Shown: piece by piece, positions 1-10,990 of the stretch
Position numbering within the stretch: position 1 is the stretch's first letter
Layout of the letters: the number at the start of each line of letters is the position of its first letter
Assembly (NCBI GenBank): GCA_963681505.1
Contig: OY811974.1
Location: 6,199,816-6,263,815 of the forward strand
Source: Eunapius fragilis
Taxonomy: Eukaryota; Porifera; Demospongiae; Spongillida; Spongillidae
Direction: 5' to 3'
DNA: 64,000 bases
The notes under the pieces: generated by a model
Database searches by the model: none
Seen by the model: the letters and a program-made list of their open reading frames with translations, nothing else
Told to the model about the DNA's origin: nothing
Position numbers and translations under genes: made by a program

Positions 1-200
1 ACAACTTTCAAAGTTTGGAGGGGGGGGGGGGAGGGGGGGCTATAAAAATTGGGTGGGCGTGCAGTAGGGGGCGTGCCCCTCCTGCCCCCAGATAGGGGGT
101 TTGGGGGAGCGCTGTTAGTGTAAGCTCTCCCAATGGGGTCTGAGGCGAAGCCCCAGCCGCTTTAACCTTTTCCTTATTTGTTGTTAGCAAAAACTAAACA
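1..200. repeat. G-rich repetitive segment
   Basis: This stretch has long G runs and a block around 100-150 (GGGGGAGCGCTGT followed by CTCCCAATGGGGTCTGAGG). A diverged form of that block recurs near 11795-11835, so I read it as part of a dispersed repeat. No credible gene is seen; the minus-strand reading frame here is low-complexity. Confidence 0.45.
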
Positions 201-298
201 TTAAATGCAGAAATTGACCCGGCTCTATACGGTATAGAAATGAATGCTATTGCTATATATTTTTGATAGTTGACCTTTTCAAAAATCACTTGCCGCCG

Positions 299-530
299 CG
301 GACATTTAACGTATCACGAAGGATTACATTTGCCTTTACTGCGTCTTGAACAGCTAAGTTCAGAGCATGGCCATAACAATGGGTATACAAAGCTCTATGC
401 TCTTTTCGAAGTATAGTAGTTGATACACCTGTTTTACAGCCTGCCATTGAACTAGCCCACTGTCCACGACAATTCTGAATTGACAGGGATCACCTCAGCA
501 AAATGTCTTCTATTGTTCGGATGATGCTTT
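299..530 (-). pseudogene. hAT-type (DUF4371-like) transposase remnant
   Basis: Read on the minus strand, one frame gives CRGQWASSMAGCKTG, then LRKEHRALYTHCYGHALNL, then a DAVK segment. This matches the conserved block of hAT transposases of the ZMYM1 / 52-kDa-repressor type, where CRGQ..D.A..M.G is followed by HC.AH.LNL. The protein would be a DNA-binding, RNase H-fold transposase. Only about 75 codons are visible; stops lie on both sides and no start or zinc finger is near. It sits directly left of THAP/DDE copy A. The call rests on motif recognition. Confidence 0.6.
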
Positions 531-694
531 CTGCAGAGATAGAGTCCATGCTGTGGACTATACTCTACTCACGATCGACCGCTATATCAATGATTACAGC
601 TGTAAGTAGTTATTCTCATGTGGGATTGAGCGCTTGAGTTTCACTGTATCCGTTTACGTTCAGGAAAACCGGTCAACGACTGCAGTGATGTACT

Positions 695-1780
695 GTGTAC
701 TCGTTTAGGATAAGGAAGCAAGAAAGGTCAGAAGCGCAACGTGAGCTAGAGATGAGGGTTGAATCTAGGAGAGAGATACTAGAGGACAGGGAGCGTGAAA
801 TGGAAAGACATCGTGATGCAGTGGAAGGTCTTTTGCTTCTTCCAGACTCGCAGTTCTCGTGTGACCATGGAACACAGACTGTATAGCCCTTGAGATCCAG
901 TGTTCTGAAACGCAGACAGCAGCAATCGACAAAAAATGTTCTGGAACGCAGACATATCCTCTAACGTTTAGATATAGCGAAATTGCTGCAAATGATGAGG
1001 CTGTGAAGTTTCACACAGGACTGCCCACCTGTTCTGTTATTGGCAAGGTCTTAACACACCTTTTGGCATGCTCTCCTAGCCTGGCCATTAATAGACACGT
1101 GCAGGATTATATGTGCAGTTATGTGATGTTGATCGGTTATTGCTCACCTTAATGAGACTACGACTTGGCCTCTCGGTACAGGACCTTGCTTACCTCTTTG
1201 ACATAAGTGAGTCAACCATATCAGACATATTTCTTGCATGGATAGATGCAATGTTCTGTCATTTTAAATTTCTAATAAAGTGGCCTGATCGTGAAACATG
1301 CCATACAAACATGCCCCAGATTTTCAAGGATTTATACCCTAAAGCAAGGTGCATCATAGCCTGTTCTGAAATCTTTGCAGAATGACCATATGCATACCAG
1401 GCACGGGCACAAACATATTCAAACTATAAGAAGCACAATACAGTAAAATTTTTGCTTGGAATAACACCTTGTGGTGCCATCTCTTTTTTGTCAAAGTTTT
1501 GGCAGAGCTACTGACATATTCATCACCATGAACAGTGGTTTCCTAGGTCTACTTGAACATGGTGATGTTGTACTGGGTTTCGATATACACAAAGATGTAG
1601 TAATACATGGTGGAAAGCTGGAAATCTCTTTCACTAGAGGAAACAAGCAACTTTCAATGGATGAGGTGGAGTACTCTCAGCGACTTTCAAAAGTCGGGAT
1701 CCATATTGAAAGAGTGATCGGACTACTTAAGAATAAGTACACCATTCTACGTCAACGCTTCCAGTTTCAACACTGAAATG
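695..1780 (+). pseudogene. THAP/DDE transposase remnant, copy A
   Basis: The order is a charged coiled-coil-like linker (695-886, rich in E and R), a segment with FHTGLP and SVIGKVLTHL (about 1000-1070) typical of the region before DDE_Tnp_4, an HTH_Tnp_4-type helix-turn-helix (LRLGLSVQDLAYLFDIS, 1155-1205), and a DDE core to about 1776. A TGA at 1383 interrupts the core, a short deletion near 1500 shifts the frame, and the first catalytic Asp is Ala here (IIAC against IIDC in copy B). The DRGF-type motif with the second Asp is missing after GDVVL. The HIERVIGLLK helix with the family's Glu remains. The protein cannot be catalytic. Confidence 0.7.
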
Positions 1781-1859
1781 CAATGCTGGAAGTGAAACAT
1801 CACTTGTTGACAAAATTGTGCTGCATTAATAAGTTTGTGTCCAAGTGTAATTGAATCTA

Positions 1860-2630
1860 TTTCAATTGAATGAAACAAAAACTTTGTTTCTGCATGCCTG
1901 CATACAGCACAACAGTACCATTTTCCACGTGATTTGCACTTTAGACCCACACTTTCAAAATGAAACCACTGACGTGGACAATGTGCATTGTCACAAGCAA
2001 CCATTGCACCTTCATCCTTTCCATTGCAACAGCAGTAGGTGTCATCTTTTTCAGACACCTGAAATGTTCCTTCACTGCCTTGTGTCCGTTCTCGCTGTGT
2101 TCTACCAGTCTACCTCTCTCTTAGACTGGTATACAAATGCTATAAGGTACAAACAATTAAAAAGCACTTACCCTATCTTGCATGCAGACACGGATACAAC
2201 CTTCTGGCTTAGCTATTATCCAAGCTTCATGTGCATCATCAGGTGAGCGTTGGCTAGGATTGACTTTGGCTTTGACCAAAATGCACTTTAAGACGCCTTG
2301 CCCAAATGCCATTGCGTAGACAGTCCTTACGTAGCCAGACTCGAAGAAATTATATGCTTTGAGCTGCTTCCATGAAAGCAGCTGCTCCTGGGTATACGTG
2401 CCAGGTCGTTTAATGAAATAGCCAAAATAATGCTCATACTCTATCCGTGGCCACAACGACATATCGTCGCTAAAGCGATGACTGTTAGATTCCACGTATG
2501 TGTCATCACTTAAAAGCAAACCAACAGACTCCAACTTCTGCTTATACCGCACTTTTGCAACCAAATCCACTCCGTCCATATTATCCACCATACACGCTTG
2601 CCAACCATATGAATTAAACATGAGTGTCAC
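1860..2630 (-). pseudogene. SWIM-associated plus PHD-finger protein remnant, copy A
   Basis: Minus-strand reading starts at 2630 and gives a block with GWQACMVDNMDGVD, RYKQKLES, LLLSDDTY and a long RPGTYTQEQLL..AYNFFESGYVRTV stretch (2157-2630). I recognise this as the conserved region before the SWIM zinc finger in invertebrate transposon-linked SWIM/YqaJ proteins. About 100 bases further on lies a PHD finger (2058 down to about 1880) with DDTYCCC, MVACDNAHC and KWYCCAVC. The Cys after FHFE is Ser here, so one zinc ligand is lost. The SWIM zinc ligands and YqaJ nuclease that should lie between are absent. Confidence 0.6.
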
Positions 2631-2677
2631 GTGATCCGCCGGACCTATGTATTGGATTCAGCCCGAGCGGAACTAAA

Positions 2678-2991
2678 TAGCAGAGCCTGAAAAGAAACGG
2701 GCCTCTCAAAGTGAAAACTATCGAGCAGAGCCTGAAAAGAAACGGACCTCTCGACGCGCAAGGTATCGAGCAGATCCCGAAAAGAAACGGACCTCTCGAC
2801 GTGCAAGGTATCGAGCAGATCCTGAAATAGAACGGGCTGCTAAAAGACAGCGATATTGTCATAGTCCTAAACGTGCATCTCGCTCGGTGAAAAGAGTAAA
2901 GGTCACTCAAAGGTATGTCATACGTTTACAACCTCCCTCTCATATCACGATGGATTACTTAACATGCTATGCGGCTCATAATTGGGTATGA
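2678..2991 (+). pseudogene. Arg-rich tandem-repeat reading frame, copy A
   Basis: An open frame of about 100 codons contains four 15-residue repeats of the type YRADPEKKRTSRRAR, from a 45-bp DNA repeat, followed by a short unique tail and TGA. Such basic repeats are common near the N termini of invertebrate transposon helicase or nuclease proteins. No ATG is convincing, and a TAG lies just upstream. The same frame exists in copy B at 49855-50170. Function is unknown; nucleic-acid binding is only suggested by charge. Confidence 0.4.
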
Positions 2992-3005
2992 ATAAAAATC
3001 AATGA

Positions 3006-3298
3006 AGAAGTAAATAAAAAACATTCTCTATGAGAAAGTTGGTGGCATATAGGATTTGAAGGCAATGGTGGTGTAAAAAGGAAGGAAACAAGGGTCTAAT
3101 AATAAGGGGAAATGGAATAGTCCTATATTTAGCACATTTCTATATGTAGGATGTAGTATGATGTTCGTGTGCTATATATAGGACTATTCCATTTTCCCTT
3201 ATTATTAGACCCTTGTTTCCTTCCTTTTTATACCACCATTGCCTACAAATCCTATATGTCACCAACTTTCTCATAGAGAATGTTTTTTATTTACTTGT
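3006..3298. mobile_element. Palindromic MITE, ACAAGTAA family, locus 1
   Basis: The ends read about ACAAGTAA..TTACTTGT, with inner arms holding ATTCTCTATGAGAAAGTTGG and its complement. The two arms of roughly 110 bp pair almost throughout. No coding potential. The same insertion sits at the same place in copy B (50185-50482), so it predates the duplication of the host element. Confidence 0.8.
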
Positions 3299-3545
3299 AT
3301 TTTAAGCTAGTACGTTGTGTCAGATCATTTAATATCTATGGTCAGGTGCGTCTGATTCTATCTCGCTGAACAGGACAAGAGTAATGGGCGTCAGAACGCA
3401 CGAAAAGGTACGGCGTTCTAACATTTGGGTGATGAATCATTGAATGGATAGTAATAACTGTAAAATGTAAATTGCAAATCCACGCCCTCATCGTTGATTG
3501 TTGTGCGCGTTTTTTGGAGTTCATTTTGTCTGCTGTCCGTCAAAG

Positions 3546-3719
3546 ATGTCGAAGTGCAAGTCCATATTGGAATTTTTCAAGATTAACTCGGAAAGTGAAA
3601 TACTCGATGGTTCTGAGAATCGTGATCACAATGAGCCATCAGTAGCTGGCCTACCAGTTACTGCTGTATCCTGCGAGTCCCAATTTGTCGAGGATGACAC
3701 AGATCTGATCGGGAAGTAG
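3546..3719 (+). pseudogene. Short N-terminal exon-like ORF, unrecognised
   Basis: The ATG at 3546 opens MSKCKSILEFFKINSESE, resembling the basic SILxFF start of some hAT/ZMYM-type transposases, then an acidic Ser-rich stretch to a stop at 3717. Beyond it (about 3730-3885) a different frame is open, with repeated LQDP/LQDA segments. It may be the start of a decayed element gene. No homolog is certain. Confidence 0.25.
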
Positions 3720-4310
3720 GTCTAGATCTCAATCAGCATCTAAGTGATGGGTGCATAATCCCCTCCGAGGCATTGCATGAATTGTCAATGGATCAACTAC
3801 AAGATCCTGCTCAGGATGCCCTACAAGATGCAATTAGACAGTCAAGAGCATTAAAATATAACGAAAGATATCAGTTACTGATATCTTAGCAACAGGGGCT
3901 TGCAGATGGTGACTTAAATACTATATGTTTTAGTGTTGCTGGGAAAAGGAAAAAATTGGAAACTGCATTGTAAGCTGCTTTGTTTTTGTAGGAGGGCAAA
4001 TGGCAATTGGTAGTCTTATCATTATCAGAATAGGTATACCGAGACTTGGGCTGGAGTAATAATAGTTTTCTTCATTGCACAGGAATGGGATTTTGCATCT
4101 ATGCAACCAGTGAGGCGGCAGAGAAGCTTTCTTAAGCGGAACATCCCTAAACTTATATAAGCGCCTCGTTTCGATGAAGAATGGGTATGGAGGAGGTTTA
4201 GCATATAGTTTAGCGTAGCTGTGAGCTCTACGTGTTTTTGTGTGTGCACATTCAAGTGGTGTAGGCCAAAATGTGTGTATTAGAAAGGGACATGTTAAAG
4301 GTCTGTAATT

Positions 4311-4362
<52 letters not shown>

Positions 4363-5590
4363 CGTGTGTGCATGTGTGTGTGTGCGTGCCTGTGTGTTGG
4401 TACCTCTAGGTATGTGTATATTAGTTTATAAAGCTCAGTGTGCATATTAATGGGAGCCAGAACATGTAGAGCCTATTGGAGCATGTGTTCAAAAATGTCC
4501 TATGGGAGGTGTTATTCATTTGATTGCCATGCAAAGCTGAAAGCATAATATTTTGAGTGAGTTGTCTCTGCTTTGTAATTTCGGAGAGGTATTATGCCCA
4601 GCTAGGAATATACATGTTTATGTGGTTCAGGTGTCCACTACTGGGTGGAGGGCAAGACGTTCCATGATTTGAGTAGCAAGGTTATTGCTTTTAGAACGCC
4701 TATCGAGCTGCTGTAAAACCAGGCATACCCTGATTTGCATGCTCCTAGGCCATGTGGCTGTAATAGAGGGCGACTCATACAACAGGTCATGGATTAGAAA
4801 CCTAAATATGGAATGTTCCCACCTTCGTTGGTATGTTATTGTGCAATGCATGAAAGCATCCATGGAAGTTGGTTCGAGCCTATAATTTTAATATTGATCT
4901 CAACCTATATCCTTGGGTGTATGTTCAGGGCTCTCTTCCCCTCTACATTTGGGCAGAGAATCCATCATATATGAAAGTATATAACTAGCAGACTGTACCC
5001 CATCCAGACAATGGGTATAATCAGAGGATACATGCATGCTGCCAAATACTAATCCAAACACAAAGTTCCTCTCTGATTATTAATAGTCAACTCACACAGC
5101 ATCACATGTTGCACAGATTCCAGCCATACATCAGAAAGAACTAACTTTTGAAGGCACTTTTAAATTTTATTCCTGTTAAGTTGTTAGGGTTAGGTTTAGC
5201 GAAAAATATACCCTTTGTGTCTGGAGATGATGATGGATGTGTTAGCTATACATGAATCTGCCTGTATGGAATAGATGTGGCAATCATCATGCAGACATTT
5301 GAGAAAGACTATCCTAAGATTTTTGTGCCACCCCTCTTCATATTGGGTCTTTGTTGCAATACTGTCCATCTTTCAACTCATAGGCAATCAAACTGTAATA
5401 TTGTAGACAATTTTCTATTAACCTCCCAATTCTCACCATGGAAGCATTTAGCATATTCTGTATGCTTGTCTGTGCAATGAATGTCCTCCAATATTTCATT
5501 TTACTACCATACATATTGTACACTAACTGAAATTCAGTGGGAAACTATATAAGCTATGTAATTAGCATCATACAATTGCAACAGCACAAA
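3720..5590. other. No recognised gene
   Basis: Apart from the microsatellite at 4314-4398 I see only short, unconvincing frames, for example around 4630-4885 on both strands, which lack motifs and splice context. Confidence 0.5.
4314..4398. repeat. (GT)n microsatellite
   Basis: A run of about 22 GT units is followed by interrupted GT/GC repeats. Confidence 0.95.
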
Positions 5591-5599
5591 TATTCAGTT

Positions 5600-5830
5600 A
5601 TACAAGCTCTGGATCTGCTTTCACACCATCTCGACATACAATGTGACCGAGATAGCGAATCTCACTTCTAGCAAAGTGCACTTTTTAGGTTTAAGTTTCA
5701 AACCTGCACGGGCAAGATGTTCAAACACTGTTCTGAGCCGTTCAAGGATTACGCGATATTCGGTCATTGCGTATTTCGATGTCCATAGAAAATGTATTGA
5801 CGCATTAAAAAAACTGCAGCCTACTGCAGA
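5600..5830 (-). pseudogene. Ty3/gypsy reverse transcriptase fragment
   Basis: On the minus strand a frame gives LERLRTVFEHLARAGLKLKP followed by KKC, the segment downstream of the RT active site in gypsy Pol (the thumb/connection start). It continues, after a frameshift, as YLGHIV and a DP motif. The fragment is about 70 codons, with no LTR or other Pol domain beside it. It is a dead scrap lying immediately upstream of the proline-rich exon. Confidence 0.65.
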
Positions 5831-5980
5831 ACAAAACCAAATATTGACTAGATGCTCTCGGTTGTGGGGACTATTTGGCATTTTATGAGTATTTTTTTGC
5901 ATCTTAGGTACTTATAAATTATATCCGCACTTCCACAAGGTTTCCAATGTCCATTCATTTTATCTCATTTCGTTATTCAG

Positions 5981-6328
5981 TCATCAATAGTTTCCCAGGC
6001 TCCTGAGCCATCGCCGCCATCACCTCCACAGGCTCGCCGCCCCTATGAGTATGAAATCGTACCGCCACGTCCAGGACTCCAGCCCCCTGCCGGTCCTGTA
6101 GTCGCTCCGCCACGTCCAGGTCCAGGACTCCAGCCCGGTCCTGGAGTCGCTCCACCACATCCAGGTCCAGGACCAGGATACACTGGTGTATATCCTGGAC
6201 CAGGACACGCTCCTGGACCCTTTCCCCCCGGACCCAGGTACAATCCGTACCCCCCACGGGAGAGGGGGAAGAGGCATGGCCAGGCGCCTAAACAAAACTT
6301 TTATAATTGCGTAATCAACAATAAATAA
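5981..6328 (+). CDS. Proline/glycine-rich terminal exon of a possible host gene
   Basis: A pyrimidine-rich run ending TTATTCAG precedes 5981, and the frame stays open in phase 0 for 115 codons to TAA at 6326. The peptide is dominated by PPRPGPGLQPGPG-like repeats, then YPGPGHAPGPFPPGPRYNPY and a basic end (RERGKRHG). Overlapping AATAAA signals sit at the stop codon, as expected for a 3' terminal exon. The composition suggests a disordered, perhaps secreted or adaptor-like tail. The upstream exons were not found; an old gypsy RT fragment lies where the intron would be. It could also be the end of a transposon gene. Confidence 0.4.
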   Translation, partial: SSIVSQAPEPSPPSPPQARRPYEYEIVPPRPGLQPPAGPVVAPPRPGPGLQPGPGVAPPHPGPGPGYTGVYPGPGHAPGPFPPGPRYNPYPPRERGKRHGQAPKQNFYNCVINNK

Positions 6329-6329
6329 A
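6320..6329 (+). promoter_or_regulatory. Overlapping poly(A) signals
   Basis: AATAAATAAA contains two overlapping AATAAA hexamers and overlaps the TAA stop of the proline-rich exon. Confidence 0.4.
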
Positions 6330-6490
6330 GTGTGTATTGCTGCTTTTTAAAAATTAAATGTTTTAATGGCACACCCACACCTACAAAATTGCATGGCCAC
6401 GAGATTCTAAAATAAAACTGCCATTTGACGTTGCTACCTGGATCTATAAGTATCAAGACAATATAAAAACCACAAAACAAAATTTAGGAA

Positions 6491-6745
6491 ACAAGTGATA
6501 GAAACATTCTCTATACGAGAAGGTTGGTGGTGTATAGGAATCAAAGGCGATGGTGGTGTAAAAAGCAAGGGAACAAGGCTTCTGATTGAAAAGGAAAAAT
6601 GAAATAGACCTATATTAGCACGCACATTTAAGTATGACGACATGCTGCTAATGTAGGACCCTTGTTCCCATGCTTTTTATACCACCATATACCACCAACC
6701 TATATACCACTAATCTTCTCGCTAGAGAATGTTTTTATCACTTGT
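6491..6745. mobile_element. Palindromic MITE, ACAAGTAA family, locus 2
   Basis: Ends ACAAGTGA..TCACTTGT; the arms carry CATTCTCTA..GAGAAGGTTGGTGG and GGTGGTGTAAAAAGC with their complements. A diverged member of the family at 3006 and 12135. Confidence 0.75.
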
Positions 6746-6749
6746 GTCG

Positions 6750-7950
6750 ATATATGTTAGTATAACTGTGTTTCTTTGTAAGGTGTTTCTAGATTTTTAA
6801 TTATACCATGCACTATTTCTACTTTTGAGATTAGTGGCATCAGTGGCTTTGTGTTGGTATGTGCATGACAGTTTTGATACACTGATAATAACATTGGAAT
6901 GCATGCATTTGAGCTGGGTGGTGGGATTGTTTTGTTTTGCGTGCCGGTTTCTTATTAGGTAAGGGCTAAGATCAATTATTATAATCTTCATTTCTTTGTA
7001 TTCTTGCAATGAAGCTTACATAATCAACAGTTTGTCTTTTCTTTTCAATGTGTCCAAGATTACTACATAATTGTCAAGGTGGGCTATTTTATGGGAAGGG
7101 GTGGGGGCAAATTTAAGCGTCTAGCACTAGCTACCCCCCTCCCCCTCCCCCTTCCCAGCCACCCTCTATACCACAAAGATAGTTAATCTGCCAATAAGTA
7201 TATCAATACACAGCTTTGTATTACACATATAACTTATAGAGAGATTATTTCGCCTCCAGCCCCGCAGCTTCAGCACTTTTGAAAACCTATAAGCATATAT
7301 TACTCGCTTTAGTCTCGCTTGCCAAACGATAGATATTAGAGTCAATATCTATGGCCAGACCTACTATATACTGTTACATGCGCTTCGCTATTGAACGGCA
7401 CAACAATCGATTTACAATAGACGGGACCACACGATATCCGCAATGGACCACTCGGTGGTCCCAGTTCGTTGTATACCCCGTTATACATCTATTGTCGACC
7501 GTTCAATAACGATTATTAATAAGTAGGTACATGTAGATACGGCTTGCATGCGCGAAAGACAATACATATGCGCCCGGCCACTGCAGATCAACCCGTGGGC
7601 GTTAATCAAATACTACCCGTGGGCATTATTCAAGGAAACCAATAAACGTCCACGTGTGCCTGGTCTCTTAGAAGTGCAAACATCCAGCTCATCTTGACAA
7701 AACTAAAACAACTTTTGAATGGCACGATCGGTTTTATACGTTTTCCCTCTTGAGTATATAAGTTACGAATACATCGTTCGGCGCGGAGGTGTTCTCTTTT
7801 GTCATGCTTGATATCTCCACTCTATGCTGAGTCTTCATATCCTATGTTAGATCAATTCTTGAATACAATACTACTGACTGTATGAAATACATAGCTCATA
7901 CGTGACATTGAATTGTTGAGAGAGTTCAGCGTTTTTTTTAACCAGAGTGA
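6750..7950. other. No recognised gene; contains a small inverted-repeat element
   Basis: At 7388-7508 TATTGAACGG pairs with CCGTTCAATA, and inner segments around GGGACCAC..GTGGTCCC also pair, suggesting a roughly 120-bp foldback. A TATATA box-like string is at 7755. No gene is recognised. Confidence 0.4.
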
Positions 7951-8239
7951 TATTAAAATGAGTAAAATTGCCAAACATGAGCTATGCTGATCGTCTTATC
8001 AATTTGTGTTTTCATTCATTGGAGCACTAATTGCAGAGTGCTCCTGATGTGTTTTAAGATTGTGAAGAAACTTGTCGATCTAGATGCATCAGCTTTCTAC
8101 AACATCAATTCGTCACCATTGCATAGTGTACGAGGTAACTCTGTGTCAAACTTAGTCCTGCATCATTACCCCACCATACGTTTCACTCAAATTTATTCTG
8201 TCAGAAAATTCTTTACCTGATATTGCATCCACCGAACAA

Positions 8240-8704
8240 ATGTATGCATCAAAAATTCCGAGTGTGAACCAGCTGTCTCCTACATTCCATCCGTTGTATA
8301 GTACTAGGCAGATCATTAGTGCATCTTTATGCCATTACTTACGTTTGTGTAATCCAAATAATAAAGAATGTAAATTTGGGTTTTCGCGTCTCATCGAGTT
8401 GGCTGTATATAGATATTCTGAGGTTAAGGCAAGAAACAATTTAAAAGCCATGGCATGCATTATAGATGCAGACCTTGCGTGTTATCCGTGTGCACAATAT
8501 TGCCAACGTATTAAAGACATGCAGAATTTATGCATCCACCGTCAAAGACTGGCATGCCATGTTAGCATTTATACCCACTCTAGTCGTATCGGCACAATGA
8601 CGACAATAAGAAAGAAAACTATGCATTATTGCAACGCATTTGCAAGGGAAGGCTTCGCTGGCACTAAGGCATGGGCGAGCAACACTATATCAATACGTGC
8701 GTGA
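8240..8704 (+). CDS. Unrecognised ORF, possibly spurious
   Basis: A 154-codon open frame lies just upstream of the secreted-protein gene. It has scattered Cys, no signal peptide, no recognisable domain and AT-rich codon use unlike the next gene. I cannot assign a function. It might be 5' leader or intron sequence of the 8738 gene. Confidence 0.15.
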   Translation: MYASKIPSVNQLSPTFHPLYSTRQIISASLCHYLRLCNPNNKECKFGFSRLIELAVYRYSEVKARNNLKAMACIIDADLACYPCAQYCQRIKDMQNLCIHRQRLACHVSIYTHSSRIGTMTTIRKKTMHYCNAFAREGFAGTKAWASNTISIRA

Positions 8705-8737
8705 GGCACGTTCAAACATACATATAAGTAACGAGAT

Positions 8738-9118
8738 ATGACTCCAGTAGCGTCAACAACGGCCGTGGCCATTATCATCTGCTGGTGTTTTGCTACGTGT
8801 TGCAGTCAGAAAGTGATCTACACGCTGAACCAAGCGACCTGCACCCAATACCAATCAGGACCTACCCCCGACTGCAGGTGGCCGGCCAACTTGGACGGAA
8901 CGATTGATTATCAGATACTTAAAGGTAAAATAGTGGCCTACAAGATCCAGTGGTTCTACGGAGGATGGACGGACTGGATCGCTCCGGGCTACAATGATAT
9001 TGACTACACGTTTAATCCTTCGGCACTCACGTGCTCCGTTCCGTACGCTGCCAACTCGATGAGGCGAATGTGGTCGTATTTCAACGACCACACCCACCTT
9101 TACATCCTTTGCAAATAG
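8738..9118 (+). CDS. Small secreted four-cysteine protein
   Basis: A 126-codon uninterrupted ORF. Residues 1-24 form a signal peptide (hydrophobic AVAIIICWCFATCC, cleavage likely near Gln24). The mature part of about 102 residues has Cys at 35, 46, 99 and 125, fitting two disulfides, and is rich in Trp and Tyr (WFYGGWTDW, DYTFNPS, MRRMWSYFNDH). GC content is clearly higher than in the flanks, supporting real coding. The start is the first ATG before the signal peptide. There is no intron within the ORF. I recognise no named family; it could be an extracellular lectin-like or matrix protein, but that is a guess. No clear AATAAA follows. Confidence 0.6.
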   Translation: MTPVASTTAVAIIICWCFATCCSQKVIYTLNQATCTQYQSGPTPDCRWPANLDGTIDYQILKGKIVAYKIQWFYGGWTDWIAPGYNDIDYTFNPSALTCSVPYAANSMRRMWSYFNDHTHLYILCK

Positions 9119-10260
9119 CTGGGTTTTCGCGGCAGATTCACACCATATCAAACTGCATGTGTGCTCAGCAGGAGATTTTGTAATCAGTTTTGTAGTGTGC
9201 TTTAATTAAGGCCGTCGTATACATCATTATAAATGTTGCTCAGTATTATATGCATTTATGGGACATATGCATGAAGTGCACAACAAAATGATTCTCGAAT
9301 GTCGTTGCCGGGAAACGTACATTTTCTTAATTGCAATAGTCAGCGTACATCTTGTTACAACATGCATTTTCTAAATGGGTTAGGTTGAATAGCGAGGCAC
9401 ACAAATGGAGATATGCTTGCTAGAAACATAAAGGCTATACGTTATCTCTGGCTGATCCATTTCCAAAACTGGCATATTTATCCCACAGTGAATTGAATCA
9501 AAGGATTAGTGATATCTGTTAATGCACCCCCCCTAACCACCCTTTACAGGGTCACACCTGTTAAAGACTGCTTCGAGGGATTGGGGGTAACAGTCTCAAG
9601 TGAACTTTTAGAAACAGAAGGTTGACAACTGGGTGCACGTGGATTGTCTCACCAAAGTATCTAAGGCAGCAGTCAAGGTACCTCAAATAGGACATAGTAA
9701 AATGATCAATGCACTGCAGTGCTATACCCTTAATCACCAAACAGTTCTTTCCATTTTAATTAGTTAGGAGGACAGTCATCACTGATGATGAAGAGCTTTT
9801 ATATCACCCTTTGCTGGTCTTGGAATATATGATCCAACTAACTGCATAGCAAGCATAGAACACATCTAAAAAACAGGGTACTAAAGCGATGATGACTGGC
9901 ATTGCCTTCCATCATGAGCAGCATTATGTCATCACTTAGTATGCATCAGAATAGGAGTATTCTTTCCCCCCTTGTGTTTCTTCTCTTGTAAGTGTAAATG
10001 TCTGAGTAGTACTTGATTAAAAATATTGGGGCTTAAATTGGGTTATTAGTGGTTATTATGGCATATCCCAGACAATTAACATCTTTTGCTACATTCATAA
10101 TATGGAAAGAAACGCCCATTAACAAATGATGTTAACATTTATTGATTTGATGTATAAAATTATTTCCATGTTACTTGATGTATGCATGTGATGGAGCATT
10201 CGATCTCGCTTGAATTTCTGTGATCAAGGTTTATTGCCTGCATCTTTCAGCTATGTATCA
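9119..10260. other. No recognised gene
   Basis: AT-rich intergenic sequence with no motif-bearing frame on either strand. Confidence 0.5.
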
Positions 10261-10267
10261 TGCTATA

Positions 10268-10990
10268 TTGTTTGGAAATTCATAACAGAGACAGAATAAA
10301 TTAATAATAAAGATTAAGTATTCACTTGCCAACCCCTAGTCTTCACAGGATAAGAGATGGATGTGTGTATGGGTGTGTGCATGTGTGTGTGTGTGGGGGG
10401 GGGGGGTCGAAGGATATGTAATGCATGTGTTGTGAGACCTTGTGAGGTCTTTTCTAGGTCAGAAACCATGTTTTCTTGCTTTTTACACCACCATCACCTT
10501 TGGTTCCTATATACCACCAACCTTCTCATATAGAGAATGTATTTATTACTTGTATAAATAAAAGATAGATCAGATACAGAATGAACTAAAACTAAAAATA
10601 AACTGCAGGTATTTCCTAACCAAAACGCCAGTCTTCGCTGCCTAGTGAGGTCTTCGCAATGTCAGACGTAAGAGCCACATCTGTCCTTGCCGATCTGAAA
10701 TTTAAGAAATAGCCACCATGATAACTGCACTACAAAAGCACACATATTGATAATTGGAGAAAAAAAATGATAGGACGAAATAATTAATAAAGAGATTGAG
10801 AATTACAAAAATAAATAATAGAAAGACCAGAGACAGAATAAATTAATACTAAAGATTAAGTATTCACTTAACAACCCCCCCCCCCCCCCCTCCAGTCTTC
10901 AGATGATAAGAGAAGGATTTGTTTATGTGTGTGTGCATGTGTGTGTATGTGGGGGTGTGGGAATATGTCATGCATGTGAATACCTACCTA
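10268..10990. repeat. Diverged direct repeat, about 170 bp, two copies
   Basis: 10268-10440 and 10815-10990 both start GAGACAGAATAAATTAAT, run through AAGATTAAGTATTCACTT, a C-rich or G-rich tract and GTGTGTG runs, and end near a GGTCAG string. Between them lies a half MITE. Confidence 0.7.
10471..10553. mobile_element. Half MITE, ACAAGTAA family, locus 3
   Basis: Only the right arm is present: CTTGCTTTTTACACCACCAT through CTCATATAGAGAATG to TTACTTGT. Confidence 0.7.

Larger units (their letters stand above)
603..3427 (+). mobile_element. Decayed THAP/DDE_Tnp_4 transposon, copy A (ISL2EU-like)
   Basis: The segment is strongly similar to 43706-45249 plus 49710-50605 (copy B). It holds a plus-strand DDE transposase remnant, a minus-strand remnant of a second protein with SWIM-associated and PHD parts, a plus-strand Arg-rich repeat frame and a palindromic MITE. 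A THAP-type transposase accompanied by a SWIM/YqaJ-type protein is known from eukaryotic ISL2EU elements, so I favour that family; PIF/Harbinger-like is the alternative. Homology to copy B starts at about 603 and stops sharply after 3427. The copy has no THAP exon, so its left end is truncated. Confidence 0.65.

Noticed and set aside
5973..6295. Minus-strand frames opposite the proline-rich exon
   Set aside because: Low-complexity shadows of the plus-strand repeats, with no motifs.
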